The position numbers and the translations under genes were made by a program. This document shows positions 17,059 to 26,163 of a DNA stretch of 64,000 nt, piece after piece. Numbering within the stretch: the first letter of the stretch is position 1; the number at the start of each line of letters is the position of its first letter. Source of the DNA: Duffyella gerundensis (lineage in GTDB: Bacteria > Pseudomonadota > Gammaproteobacteria > Enterobacterales > Enterobacteriaceae); contig NZ_LN907827.1 in the NCBI RefSeq assembly GCF_001517405.1, forward strand, positions 2,734,587 through 2,798,586. The letters run 5' to 3'. The notes below the pieces were generated by a model. That model made no database searches. It had not been told where the DNA came from and saw only the letters and a program-made list of their open reading frames with translations.

Positions 17059-17082
17059 GCCCGCGCTGAGCGGGCTTTTTTT
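17059..17082 (+). terminator. rightward intrinsic terminator with no obvious gene
   Basis: GCCCGC, loop GCTGA, GCGGGC and seven T form a good terminator on the plus strand. Both flanking genes run leftward, so it either ends an unannotated plus-strand transcript from 16845-17058 or only serves as a hairpin 3' end for the stress protein mRNA. Confidence 0.65.
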
Positions 17083-17104
17083 ATGGCACAGCTTTTTGTC
17101 TACA

Positions 17105-17554
17105 TCAGGCGCGCACGTCCACCAGCACCGGGCAGTGCGCCCGCTCAATCACCGCCGCGCTGACTGACCCTTTCAGCAGACGATTGAATGGCGACAGGTG
17201 GCGGCGTCCCATAATAATCATGCTGGCCTGATATTTATTGGCCTGGCTGACGATGGTTTCCGCCGCATCTCCGGCAATCACGACGCCGCGCGCTTTAACG
17301 CCGTCGCGAAACAGCGCCGCCAGTGCGTGGCGCACCACCATCTCTGCGGTGTTTTGCTCATCCAGCGCTGCGCCAAAGTCACCGGGATCTTCACCGGCAT
17401 CAATTTCAAACGGCTCATTGCAGGAAGAATAGGTGGGATCGACACAGCACAACACCAGCACGCTGGCCTGCTGCGCCAGCGCCTGTTCGCCTGCCAGACC
17501 GGTCACATTTTTCGCCACCGGACTGTTATCGACGGCCAATATCAGGGTTTTCAT
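17105..17554 (-). CDS. universal stress protein (UspA family)
   Basis: A 149-residue UspA-fold protein beginning MKTLILAVDNSPVAKN, with IIMGRRHLSPFNRLLKGSVS as the nucleotide-loop region (the GxxG part is altered to GRRH) and ending AHCPVLVDVRA. The start at 17554 has GAGG upstream; the frame to 17791 overlaps the IclR gene out of register and is rejected. It lies 13 bases after the IclR gene, so the two probably form one transcript. Confidence 0.88.
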   Translation of the reverse strand: MKTLILAVDNSPVAKNVTGLAGEQALAQQASVLVLCCVDPTYSSCNEPFEIDAGEDPGDFGAALDEQNTAEMVVRHALAALFRDGVKARGVVIAGDAAETIVSQANKYQASMIIMGRRHLSPFNRLLKGSVSAAVIERAHCPVLVDVRA

Positions 17555-17567
17555 CGTCGCAACCTCA

Positions 17568-18350
17568 CTATTCGCTGATGGTAATTTTGCCAATTTCGCG
17601 CATAAGCGCCTCTTTGCAGCGCAATATTTCAACCTGGTAAAGCGCTTCGTTTTTCTGAAAACGCGCGGAAGGCACCAGCAACGAAATGGAAAAACGCCCA
17701 AATAGCGTATCCAGCGCCACTGCCATGGTTGAAATACCTTCCAGCGTTTCACCGCGATCGTAAGAGATGCCGCTTTTGCGCACCTCCCCAATCAGGTTTA
17801 GCAGCTCAGGCAGGGTTTTTACGGTTTTTTCGGTGAGTTCAGCATAGGCTTCACCCACCATGGTGCGCACATCTTCATCGCGTTCCAGCGCCAGCAGCGC
17901 ACGGCCGCCGGAAGTGCTGTAAAGCGGCAGATTTAGCCCCATGCGCGGTACCACCCGCAGTTCGCGCGAGGCGACGACATGATGAACGATAGCCAGCTGC
18001 GTGCCACTGGGTCGCGCCAGCGACACCGTTTCATTGGTAGCATGGCAGAGCGCATCCAGCGCCGGGCGGGAGATCTCAATCATGTCGCTGTGCACGTTAT
18101 TGATCAGGCGCAGCAGCGCCGGGCCGAGACGCACGGCGCCCGCGCCGTAGCTGCGTATCAGCTGTGCCGACTCCAGCGCGGCAACGATTCGCTGCACGGT
18201 GGATCGTGGCAGATCAACCGCCTGGGCAATTTCGCCGAGGCTCATGCCGCCAGGCCGATCGCCTACCGCGTTCAATATTTTTGCGGCGCGCGCGATCACC
18301 TGAATGCCGCCGCCTCTCTCATCATCTCGGGTGGAACCAGTATCCTTCAT
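17568..18350 (-). CDS. IclR-family transcriptional regulator
   Basis: A 260-residue regulator. An N-terminal winged helix-turn-helix (about 15-75) includes MSLGEIAQAVDLPRSTVQRIV, and the IclR effector-binding GAF-like domain includes SGISYDRGETLEGISTMAV. It is divergent from the efflux pair, and two near-identical 20-bp repeats lie between them, so it most likely controls that pair and itself. The effector cannot be read from the sequence. Confidence 0.9.
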   Translation of the reverse strand: MKDTGSTRDDERGGGIQVIARAAKILNAVGDRPGGMSLGEIAQAVDLPRSTVQRIVAALESAQLIRSYGAGAVRLGPALLRLINNVHSDMIEISRPALDALCHATNETVSLARPSGTQLAIVHHVVASRELRVVPRMGLNLPLYSTSGGRALLALERDEDVRTMVGEAYAELTEKTVKTLPELLNLIGEVRKSGISYDRGETLEGISTMAVALDTLFGRFSISLLVPSARFQKNEALYQVEILRCKEALMREIGKITISE

Positions 18351-18412
18351 CGTGTCGTTTCCTTACTTATGAGGCGGCATCACTGTAGCGTTTTTTTTCA
18401 GCGTAAGCAGCA

Positions 18413-18475
18413 TGTATCACATTGCAATACACCAGACCACACTGTAAACTCCGGCTGTATCACATAGCAATACAC
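18413..18475. promoter_or_regulatory. tandem 20-bp repeats, putative IclR-family operator
   Basis: TGTATCACATTGCAATACAC (18413-18432) and TGTATCACATAGCAATACAC (18456-18475) differ at one base and start 43 bp apart, about four helical turns. Each has inverted TGTAT/ATACA ends. The second copy ends only 11 bases before the efflux gene ATG, so bound repressor would block its promoter. Confidence 0.72.
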
Positions 18476-18486
18476 TGCATCAATAA

Positions 18487-20097
18487 ATGACAACATCCCC
18501 TGCTGCGCCCACACCGCCTGCGCCGCATCCTTTTACCTTTCGTCTGGCGATGGGCTTGCTTGGTGTGCTGATTGCCGCCCTTACTTCCGGCCTTAACGAT
18601 CGCGTTAGCGATATGGCGCTGGCGGATCTGCGCGCCGCGACCGGCATCGATTACGCCACCGGCAGCTGGCTGGTCTCCGCCTATCAGGCGGCGGAAGTAG
18701 CAGCGATGATGCTGGCACCCTGGTTCGCCGTCACCTTCTCGCTGCGTCGCTTTACGCTCACCGTTTCGCTGGGCTTTGCGCTGATCGGCGCGCTGCTGCC
18801 GTTCGCGCCCAACGGCACGCTGCTGATCGCTCTGCGCGCGCTGCAGGGGCTGTTTGGCGGTGCGCTGCCGCCGATGCTGATGACCGTGGCGCTGCGCTTT
18901 TTGCCGCCGCCGATCAAGCTGTTTGGCCTCAGTGCCTACGCGCTGACCGCCACCTTTGGCCCAAATATGGCCGCCTCGCTGGCGGCGCTGTGGACCGACA
19001 GCGTCGGCTGGCAGTTTGTGTTCTGGCAGGTGATCCCGCCGATGCTGATCGCCTGCTTGCTGACCGGCTGGGGCATTCCGCAGGATCCGACGCGCTATGA
19101 GCGTTTTCGCCAGATGGATCTGTTTGGCATGGTCACCGGCAGCGCCGGCATCGCTATGCTGATTCTGGCGCTGACGCAGGGCGAGCGGCTCGACTGGTTC
19201 GACTCACCGCTCTACAGCGGCCTGTTACTGGTCTCGCTGGCCTGCCTGACGGTGTTTGCCATCAATGAATGGTTTCACCCGCTGCCGCTGTTTAAGCTGC
19301 AGATGTTGTCACGCCGCAATCTCAGCTTCGGCCTGATCGGATTATCGGCGGTGCTGGTGCTGACACTCTCCGGTTCAGCGTTGCCGTCGGGCTATCTGGC
19401 GCAGGTCTCTGGTTTTCGCACCGTGCAATTTGCGCCGCTGGCGCTGACTATCGGCCTGCCGCAGCTGCTCGTGGCGCCACTGCTGGCCGCCTTGTTGAAT
19501 ATCCGCTGGATCGACTGCCGCTGGATGCTGATCGCTGGTGCCACGCTGATTGCCGGTTCCTGTCTGCTCGGCACGCAGATCACCAGCGACTGGGCGCGCA
19601 CCAATTTCTGGCTGATTCAGGCGATGCAGGCGCTGGGCCAGCCGATGATTATTCTGCCGATTCTGATGACCGCGACCAGCGTGGTGGCACCGCCAGAAGG
19701 GCCTTTCGCCTCGGCGATGTTTAATACCGTACGGGGTTTCTCCAGCATTGCCGCAGGCACGCTGGTGGAGTGGTTTCTGAGCCATCGTGAGCAGTTTCAC
19801 TCCAACGTGTTGCTGAACGCGGCAGCGCAAAAGCCCTGGCTGCTCAGCGCTGAAAATGGCGCCAGCGCCAGCGGTTCGCAGCCTTTTCTGGCCGATGGCA
19901 GCGTCAGTTCCGGCGAAAATCTCAGCCAGTTTGCCAGCATGGTGAAACATCAGGCGCTGGTGTTGGGCATTAGCGACAGCTACCTGATGCTGATCGGTTT
20001 TGCGGCGCTGCTGATCCTGCTCACCGCCCTGCTGCCGCGCCGCGTCTGGCCGCCACAAACTTTACTTAATTCTTCTACCACGAAAACGAGAATCTGA
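18487..20097 (+). CDS. EmrB/QacA-type MFS efflux transporter (14 TMS)
   Basis: A 536-residue DHA2-family drug/proton antiporter with about 14 helices, including SGLNDRVSDMALADLRAATG near helix 1 and the ALQGLFGGALPPMLM block. The acidic Asp-rich first loop fits the EmrB group. No ribosome binding site is visible and an operator lies directly upstream, so the mRNA may be leaderless or the true start may be later, for example the ATG of MGLLGVLIAAL. It is followed after two bases by its membrane fusion partner. The substrate is unknown. Confidence 0.85.
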   Translation: MTTSPAAPTPPAPHPFTFRLAMGLLGVLIAALTSGLNDRVSDMALADLRAATGIDYATGSWLVSAYQAAEVAAMMLAPWFAVTFSLRRFTLTVSLGFALIGALLPFAPNGTLLIALRALQGLFGGALPPMLMTVALRFLPPPIKLFGLSAYALTATFGPNMAASLAALWTDSVGWQFVFWQVIPPMLIACLLTGWGIPQDPTRYERFRQMDLFGMVTGSAGIAMLILALTQGERLDWFDSPLYSGLLLVSLACLTVFAINEWFHPLPLFKLQMLSRRNLSFGLIGLSAVLVLTLSGSALPSGYLAQVSGFRTVQFAPLALTIGLPQLLVAPLLAALLNIRWIDCRWMLIAGATLIAGSCLLGTQITSDWARTNFWLIQAMQALGQPMIILPILMTATSVVAPPEGPFASAMFNTVRGFSSIAAGTLVEWFLSHREQFHSNVLLNAAAQKPWLLSAENGASASGSQPFLADGSVSSGENLSQFASMVKHQALVLGISDSYLMLIGFAALLILLTALLPRRVWPPQTLLNSSTTKTRI

Positions 20098-20099
20098 TT

Positions 20100-21131
20100 A
20101 TGTCTGCGATGACAACAACACGGCGCAGCGCGCTGCTGCTGGGCCTGCTGATAATTCTGCTGCTGATCGGCTGGGCGATCTGGCACGCCATCAATCAACA
20201 CGATCGCCGCACCGATGACGCCTGGGTTACCGCGGATTACACACTGGTTGCGCCGAAAGTCTCAGGCTATGTCGCCACGGTAAACGTGCGCGATAACCAG
20301 CAGGTCAAGGCGGGCGATATTCTCGCCACGCTGGACGATCGCGATTATCGCGTGGCGCTGGAAACCGCGAGGGCAAATTTACAGGTCAGCGAGGCGCGGC
20401 ATATTAGCGCACTGGCGCAGCTGGAGCAGCAGCAGGCAAACATCGACGAGGCAAAGGCCGCCCTGCTCGCCAGCCAGGCGACCGCGCAGTACGCCGGGCA
20501 GAACGCCGCACGTTATCGCCGACTGTTGCAAAGCGGCACCGCGACCGCGGACGAACAGGAAAAAGCGAGCTCAACGATGCGTTCATCTGCTGCCAGCGTG
20601 CAGCAGGCGCAGGCGGCGCTGAGCGCGGCGCAAAAGCAGGTTGGCGTGTTGCAGGCTGCGGTGCGTCAGGCGGAAGCAGACAGCGCGGCCGCCCAGGCGA
20701 ATGTTGATCAGGCGACGCTGAACCTTTCCTATACGCGCATCGTTGCGCCAATCGATGGCATGGTTGGCCAGCGCGCAGTGCGTCAGGGAGCCTATGTCAG
20801 CGCGGGCACGCGTCTGTTGGCGGTGGTGCCGCTGCAGGAGACGTGGATCATGGCGAACTATCTGGAAACGCAGCTGCGTGATGTGCATCCTGGCCAGCCG
20901 GTATCGATTCGCGTGGATGCGCTGCCAGGCAAAACCTTCCACGGCCACGTCGACAGCATTGCGCCCGCCACCGGCGCCACCTTCTCGGCTCTCTCGCCAG
21001 ACAATGCGACCGGAAACTACACTAAGGTGGTACAACGCCTGCCGGTGAAAATTGTGCTGGATGCTCATCAGCCCGATACGGCGCAGCTGCGGGTGGGCAT
21101 GTCGGTTGTTCCGTCGATTGACGCGCCCTGA
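20100..21131 (+). CDS. HlyD-family membrane fusion protein (EmrA-like)
   Basis: A 343-residue periplasmic adaptor with one N-terminal anchor (about 12-30, LLLGLLIILLLIGWAIW). Then come the lipoyl half motifs (DDAWVTADYTLVAPKVSGYV and APIDGMVGQRAVRQGAYVSAG), a long alanine/glutamine-rich coiled-coil hairpin between them, and a beta-barrel end. It completes a tripartite efflux system with the upstream 14-TMS transporter and an unlinked TolC-type channel. The gap to the transporter gene is two bases. Confidence 0.9.
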   Translation: MSAMTTTRRSALLLGLLIILLLIGWAIWHAINQHDRRTDDAWVTADYTLVAPKVSGYVATVNVRDNQQVKAGDILATLDDRDYRVALETARANLQVSEARHISALAQLEQQQANIDEAKAALLASQATAQYAGQNAARYRRLLQSGTATADEQEKASSTMRSSAASVQQAQAALSAAQKQVGVLQAAVRQAEADSAAAQANVDQATLNLSYTRIVAPIDGMVGQRAVRQGAYVSAGTRLLAVVPLQETWIMANYLETQLRDVHPGQPVSIRVDALPGKTFHGHVDSIAPATGATFSALSPDNATGNYTKVVQRLPVKIVLDAHQPDTAQLRVGMSVVPSIDAP

Positions 21132-21286
21132 TTGCGCTATTTATTTTTCTGACGTCGACGGGTAAATTAGCTGCCGCTCCCGCCCTGAGCACAATGGGCA
21201 CATGCGGTTCAGACGAGACTGAGCACGTTAGCGTTTTTTCCGGGAGGTACGATCGTTTTGGCCGCCATCATTAAGAGGAGTGTGTG

Positions 21287-21358
21287 ATGAAATATGCGCT
21301 GATGGGACTCTCTTTCTTCCTGTTGCTGTGGCTCGGCACGTTTCTGCTGATGCTGTGA
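21287..21358 (+). CDS. ypdK: YpdK small membrane protein
   Basis: A 23-residue single-span peptide, MKYALMGLSFFLLLWLGTFL then LML, with AAGAGGAG upstream of the ATG. E. coli YpdK has the same length, the same MKY start and the W-GTF block, and also lies just before alaC. Its function is unknown. A bidirectional terminator separates it from the convergent alaC. Confidence 0.85.
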   Translation: MKYALMGLSFFLLLWLGTFLLML

Positions 21359-21370
21359 TCATCTGTGATA

Positions 21371-21400
21371 AAAAAGGCGACCCACGGGTCGCCTTTTTTT
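21371..21400. terminator. bidirectional terminator between ypdK and alaC
   Basis: GGCGACCC/GGGTCGCC stem at 21376-21393 with five A on the left and seven T on the right, between convergent stops. Confidence 0.88.
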
Positions 21401-21402
21401 GG

Positions 21403-22629
21403 CTATTCCGCCGCCTCCGTTTTGCCCGGCAAAATACCATCTGCCCGAAACATCGCCTTGATGCCGCGCACCGCCTGACGAATTCGGTCGCTGTTTTCAA
21501 TCAGCGCAAAGCGAACGTGCGTATCGCCGTAATCGCCGAAGCCGACGCCCGGCGACACGCAAACCTTCGCCTCCTGCAGCAGCAGTTTGGCAAACTCCAG
21601 CGAGCCGAGATGCGCATAGCGATCAGGAATTTTTGCCCAGACGTACATTGATGCTTTGGGCATATCTACCATCCAGCCCGCTTCGTGCAGCCCTTTCACC
21701 AGTACGTCGCGCCGCCGCTTGTACTGTTCGGCGATATCGCGCACACACTGCTGATCGCCTTCCAGCGCGGCAATCGCTGCCACCTGTAGCGGCGTGAAGG
21801 TGCCATAATCGTGATAGCTTTTGATGCGGGCCAGCGCCGCCACCAGCTCAGGATTACCGACCATAAAGCCGATACGCCAGCCCGCCATATTGTAGCTTTT
21901 TGATAGCGTAAAGAACTCTACCGCCACGTCGCGGGCGCCGGGAACCTGCATGATCGACGGCGCTTTCCAGCCGTCGTAAACGATATCGGCATAGGCGAGA
22001 TCGTGGATCACCAGCACGTTGTACTGTTTTGCCAGCGCAATCACGCGTTCAAAGAAGTCGAGCTCAACGCACTGCGCAGTAGGGTTCGACGGGAAGCCGA
22101 GGATCATCATTTTCGGTTTCGGATAGCTTTCCCGGATCGCGCGCTCCAACTCGTTGAAGAAATCGACGCCTGCCACCAGCGGCACCGAACGGACCTGCGC
22201 ACCGGCGATCACCGCGCCGTAAATATGAATGGGGTAGCTGGGATTGGGCACCAGCACGGTATCACCGTGATCCAGCGTCGCCAGCATCAGGTGCGCCAGT
22301 CCCTCTTTCGAGCCGATAGTGACAATCGCTTCCGTTTCCGGGTCGATTTCTACGTCGTAGCGCTCGCCATACCATTTTGCGATGGCGCGACGCAGACGAG
22401 GAATGCCGCGTGAAGTGGAATAGCCGTGGGTATCGTCACGCTGGGCAACCTGACACAGCTTCTCAACGATGTGCGGCGGCGTTGGGCCATCAGGATTGCC
22501 CATGGAAAAATCGATGATGTCTTCGCCGCGCCGACGCGCAGCCATTTTCAGTTCAGCGGTAATGTTGAATACGTAAGGGGGCAAGCGTTCAATGCGGGAA
22601 AAACGACGAGACGAACTGTTATCAGCCAT
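21403..22629 (-). CDS. alaC: alanine transaminase AlaC
   Basis: A PLP-dependent fold-type I aminotransferase of 408 residues that makes alanine from pyruvate and glutamate. The Schiff-base lysine is in [12 protein letters not shown], with [16 protein letters not shown] and HDLAYADI as the cofactor-binding segments and [13 protein letters not shown] near the end. Length and sequence match E. coli AlaC (YfdZ), and ypdK-alaC-ypdAB is the E. coli order. It links pyruvate with the neighbouring pyruvate-sensing ypdAB genes. Confidence 0.93.
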   Translation of the reverse strand: MADNSSSRRFSRIERLPPYVFNITAELKMAARRRGEDIIDFSMGNPDGPTPPHIVEKLCQVAQRDDTHGYSTSRGIPRLRRAIAKWYGERYDVEIDPETEAIVTIGSKEGLAHLMLATLDHGDTVLVPNPSYPIHIYGAVIAGAQVRSVPLVAGVDFFNELERAIRESYPKPKMMILGFPSNPTAQCVELDFFERVIALAKQYNVLVIHDLAYADIVYDGWKAPSIMQVPGARDVAVEFFTLSKSYNMAGWRIGFMVGNPELVAALARIKSYHDYGTFTPLQVAAIAALEGDQQCVRDIAEQYKRRRDVLVKGLHEAGWMVDMPKASMYVWAKIPDRYAHLGSLEFAKLLLQEAKVCVSPGVGFGDYGDTHVRFALIENSDRIRQAVRGIKAMFRADGILPGKTEAAE

Positions 22630-22746
22630 GATGTCCTCTGGATTACGTTAGCGCCCGGACCGTCCGAGCGACGTGGATCGCCTGAGCGATCGTCAAAACC
22701 ATAACGTAGTCGCAACAAAATTGTCGAGAGACCGTCACGCTTTTTT

Positions 22747-23274
22747 TTAAGCCCGTGCGTTGAGTCGCCCAAAAACCCAGTCGTTGACCCATTCGCCACG
22801 CAGCAGGTAATTATCGCGCAGCGTGCCCTCCAGCAGAAAACCGTTTTTCTCCAGAATACGCCGCGATGCCCAGTTGCCTTCCACCACTGACGCTTTCAGC
22901 TTGTGAAACTCACACTCATTCAGCAGGAAATCGCATACCGCTGCCAGCGCTTCGCTGCCGTAGCCCTGTCCGCAGACGTGCGGCAGCAGGGTGTAACCAA
23001 TTTCCGCCTGAGCATAGGGCTTCCATTCGGCGTTGACGCCCATCATGCCTATCGCTTCACCGGTGGCTTTCACCGTCAGCACCACGCAGAGCATATGAAA
23101 ACTGGTTTTGAGCCACGGCGCCAGCCGGCTGGTAAAGCGCTGCTGTAGATCGTCGTCATCAGGCACGTCACCGATCCACTCCATGGTGCGCGGATCCTGA
23201 TGCAAACGTTGAAACAGTGGCCAGTCGGTATTGTGCAGGCGGTTTATTTTTAGCCGCTCGGTAGTTAAGTACAT
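22747..23274 (-). CDS. GNAT N-acetyltransferase (RimJ/RimL type)
   Basis: A 175-residue acetyl-CoA-dependent N-acetyltransferase. It begins MYLTTERLKINRL, has the acetyl-CoA loop HVCGQGYGSEAL and the SVVEGNWASRRILEKNGF block typical of the RimJ/RimL group. The ATG at 23274 has AGGATGA upstream; the frame to 23319 adds an unsupported extension. It is not an E. coli neighbour of alaC. Substrate unknown: a ribosomal protein, other protein or small amine. Confidence 0.82.
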   Translation of the reverse strand: MYLTTERLKINRLHNTDWPLFQRLHQDPRTMEWIGDVPDDDDLQQRFTSRLAPWLKTSFHMLCVVLTVKATGEAIGMMGVNAEWKPYAQAEIGYTLLPHVCGQGYGSEALAAVCDFLLNECEFHKLKASVVEGNWASRRILEKNGFLLEGTLRDNYLLRGEWVNDWVFGRLNARA

Positions 23275-23588
23275 AGTCTCATCCTGAAAACCGGAAAACA
23301 GCGATAGCGTAACCAGCAAGCGTGCCGGATTAACGCGCCAGAATTGTCATTACCCTCCAACGCACACTGGCAGCACCACTGGCGTAAGGTCGGCTAAACA
23401 GCGTAGCCCTTTTGTCACCCGGTTACCGTGATCGCCGCAGTAACTCATCATGCTGATGCTGTGTGCACTGAATGACCGATGCCGATGCCGACATTGTATG
23501 TATGTTGTAATCAAAGCAAGTCATTCCACTTAATCCCCTTTTTCTCGCCAGGATTTCCTCTTATTGAAGAGATGAAACCGCCTCCGGA
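23275..23588. other. intergenic region between the GNAT gene and ypdA
   Basis: About 310 bases between divergent genes. A TTGTATGTATGTTGTAATC stretch near 23495-23515 could hold a promoter for ypdA, but the hexamers are weak. No operator, tRNA or credible small gene was recognised. Confidence 0.4.
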
Positions 23589-25391
23589 TTGATATGGCGC
23601 GTGGAAACTGCATTCGCTGCCACTGTGCGCTGGCGCCCGGCGCGTGCATTTTTTATCATGGTCCTTACGCTTCTCTATGCCGGAATCTTTGTGCAAACCC
23701 ACTTTGAAATGTTATTGGCGGTGTTAGACCGCGCCGCGCTGATGCTGATCTGCCTGTTTTTTATGACGCGCACGCGCCAGTTTCGTCAGCTGCTGCAAAA
23801 AGAGGGGCATTCGCGCCAGGAAAAAATGGCGGTCACTGCCATTTTCTCGCTGTTCGCGCTGTTCAGCACCTGGTCCGGCATTAACGTTGATGGCTCGCTG
23901 CTTAACGTTCGGGTTATCGCCGTCATGTCCGGCGGCATCCTGTTTGGCCCGTGGGTCGGCATCACTACCGGCGTCATCGCCGGGCTGCATCGCTATCTGA
24001 TCGATATCGATGGCGTCACGTCGATTCCCTGCCTGATCACCAGCATTATTGCTGGCCTGGTTTCGGGCTGGATCCACCTTAAAATCCCTAAAAATCAGCG
24101 CTGGAGCGTGGGCATTGTCGGCGGCATGCTGTGTGAATCGCTGACCATGCTGCTGATTGTGCTGTGGGCAAAACCGCGGTCGCTGGGGCTGGAGATCGTC
24201 TCTGACATTGCGCTGCCGATGATCCTTGGCGCTTCCAGTATTGGCCTGATCGTGCTGCTGGTGCAGAGCGTTGAGGGCGAAAAAGAAGCCATTGCCGCCC
24301 GTCAGGCCAAGCTGGCGCTGGAGATTGCCAATAAAACGCTGCCGTTGTTTCGGCAGATCAACAGCGAATCGCTGCGTAAAGTGTGTGACATTATTCGCCA
24401 CGACATCAACGCCGATGCGGTGGCGATCACCAACACGCACCAGATTCTTGCTTACGTCGGCTATGGCGAACAAAACTATCACGATGGCGACGAAGGCATC
24501 AGCCCGACCACCGCGCAGGCGATCGGCAGCGGAAAAATCATTATTAAAAACAACGATGAGGCGCACCGCACGCCGGATATTCATTCAATGATTGTGATTC
24601 CGCTGTGGGAAAAAGGGGAAGTCACCGGCACGCTGAAAATTTATTATCGTCACGCGCATCGCATTACCTGGACGCTGAAAGAGATGGCGGTAGGGCTGTC
24701 GCAGCTGATTTCCACCCAGCTTGAAGTGTCGCGCGCGGAGCAGCTGCGTGAGATGGCGAACAAGGCCGAACTGCGGGCGTTACAGAGCAAAATCAATCCA
24801 CACTTCCTGTTTAACGCGCTGAATGCGATTTCCGTGTCGGTGCGACTGAATCCCGATACCGCGCGCCAGCTGATCATCAACTTATCGCGTTACCTGCGCT
24901 ATAACCTTGAATTAAATGATGATGAAAGCATCGATATCAAAAAAGAGCTGTGGCAAATCAAGGATTATATCGCCATTGAGCAGGCGCGATTTGGTGACAA
25001 GCTCAGCGTAATTTATGACATAGATGAAGAAGTCAGCTGCACCATTCCCAGCCTGCTGATTCAGCCGCTGGTGGAAAATGCCATTGTGCACGGCATTCAA
25101 CCCTGCCGCGGCAAAGGCGTGGTAACCATCATGGTGCACGATCTGGGCAATCGCGTGCGCGTTGCGGTGCGCGATACCGGCAACGGCATCAGCGATGACG
25201 TGATCGCCCGCGTGGCAAATAATGAGATGCCGGGCAACAAGATTGGCCTGCTCAATGTACATCATCGCGTCAGGCTGCTGTATGGTGCAGGCTTGGAGAT
25301 CAGTCGTCTGAATCCCGGCACGGAGATCGCCTTTACGCTGTCGAAAAATGGCCAGCTGCTGCCGGAACATAACTTTTTCCTGAATAACTGA
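23589..25391 (+). CDS. ypdA: LytS-type sensor histidine kinase YpdA
   Basis: A pyruvate-related sensor kinase of up to 600 residues. Five or six N-terminal helices with the 5TM-LytS pattern ([21 protein letters not shown]) are followed by a GAF domain (about 240-370), the LytS His-kinase motif [12 protein letters not shown], and an ATPase domain ([17 protein letters not shown]). E. coli YpdA is about 565 residues and starts at the segment [12 protein letters not shown]. The frame here adds about 35 residues from a TTG, so the true start may be the ATG at 23658 or the GTG just after it. It pairs with ypdB downstream. Confidence 0.92.
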   Translation: MIWRVETAFAATVRWRPARAFFIMVLTLLYAGIFVQTHFEMLLAVLDRAALMLICLFFMTRTRQFRQLLQKEGHSRQEKMAVTAIFSLFALFSTWSGINVDGSLLNVRVIAVMSGGILFGPWVGITTGVIAGLHRYLIDIDGVTSIPCLITSIIAGLVSGWIHLKIPKNQRWSVGIVGGMLCESLTMLLIVLWAKPRSLGLEIVSDIALPMILGASSIGLIVLLVQSVEGEKEAIAARQAKLALEIANKTLPLFRQINSESLRKVCDIIRHDINADAVAITNTHQILAYVGYGEQNYHDGDEGISPTTAQAIGSGKIIIKNNDEAHRTPDIHSMIVIPLWEKGEVTGTLKIYYRHAHRITWTLKEMAVGLSQLISTQLEVSRAEQLREMANKAELRALQSKINPHFLFNALNAISVSVRLNPDTARQLIINLSRYLRYNLELNDDESIDIKKELWQIKDYIAIEQARFGDKLSVIYDIDEEVSCTIPSLLIQPLVENAIVHGIQPCRGKGVVTIMVHDLGNRVRVAVRDTGNGISDDVIARVANNEMPGNKIGLLNVHHRVRLLYGAGLEISRLNPGTEIAFTLSKNGQLLPEHNFFLNN

Positions 25392-25407
25392 AACGGAACC
25401 GACGACG

Positions 25408-26136
25408 TTGAAAGCCATTATTGTTGAAGATGAATTTCTGGCCCAGCAGGAGCTTAGCTGGCTGATTGAGCAGCACAGCAATATCGACGTGGTTGCGCGT
25501 TTTGACGATGGCATGGAGGTGTTGCGCTATCTGCACCATCATCGCGTGGATTTGATTTTTCTCGACATCAATATTCCGTCGATGGATGGCGTGCTGCTGG
25601 CGCAAAGCGTCAACCAGTTTGCGCACAAGCCGTTGATTGTGTTTATCACGGCGTGGAAAGAGCATGCGGTCGAGGCGTTTGAACTGGAGGCGTTTGACTA
25701 CATCCTGAAGCCTTATCATGAGGCGCGGATTGTCACGATGCTGCATAAACTGGAAGCGAGCTGGCAACAGCAGCAGTTGGGCAGTAACAGCGGAGCGCCT
25801 TCGGTGCCGCAAACAGTAAATTTAGCGAAAGATGAGCGGATTATCGTCACCGATATCGACGATATTTACTATATCGAAGCGCACGAGAAGCTGACGTTCG
25901 TTTATACCCGCAAAGAGGAATATGTGATGTCGATGAACATCACGGCGTTCTGCAGTAAGCTGCCGGAAAACCATTTTTTCCGCTGCCACCGCTCCTACTG
26001 CGTTAATTTAACCAAGATTCGCGAGATCGAACCCTGGTTTAACAATACCTACATTCTGAAGCTGCACGACCTGCCGTTTCAGGTGCCGGTCAGCCGCGGC
26101 AAAGTCAAAGCGTTTCGCCAGCTGATGCGGCTGTAG
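25408..26136 (+). CDS. ypdB: LytTR response regulator YpdB
   Basis: A 242-residue response regulator. The receiver domain has the phospho-acceptor Asp53 in IFLDINIPSMDG, the acidic pair VEDE and the conserved Lys in ILKPY. The C-terminal LytTR DNA-binding domain has HFFRCHRSYCVNLTKI. It starts at a TTG 16 bases after ypdA. In E. coli YpdB activates yhjX. Three matching repeats precede the yhjX copy in this window, which supports the same pairing here. Confidence 0.94.
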   Translation: MKAIIVEDEFLAQQELSWLIEQHSNIDVVARFDDGMEVLRYLHHHRVDLIFLDINIPSMDGVLLAQSVNQFAHKPLIVFITAWKEHAVEAFELEAFDYILKPYHEARIVTMLHKLEASWQQQQLGSNSGAPSVPQTVNLAKDERIIVTDIDDIYYIEAHEKLTFVYTRKEEYVMSMNITAFCSKLPENHFFRCHRSYCVNLTKIREIEPWFNNTYILKLHDLPFQVPVSRGKVKAFRQLMRL

Positions 26137-26163
26137 CGCGGGGCGTCGCCGCCCCGCCGTCGA

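Noticed and set aside
16963..17148. 61-codon minus-strand frame with a hydrophobic C-terminal half
   Set aside because: It overlaps the stress protein end, has no start codon with a ribosome binding site before the hydrophobic part, and crosses a terminator hairpin.
19375..20058. 227-codon minus-strand frame inside the efflux transporter gene
   Set aside because: Antisense shadow; Gln/Arg-rich composition produced by the sense membrane helices.
22630..22746. Structured leader before alaC as a riboswitch
   Set aside because: Short inverted sequences exist, but no known riboswitch core or terminator-antiterminator pair could be made out.
23724..24584. 286-codon minus-strand frame inside ypdA
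   Set aside because: Antisense shadow of a conserved sensor kinase; no family resemblance.
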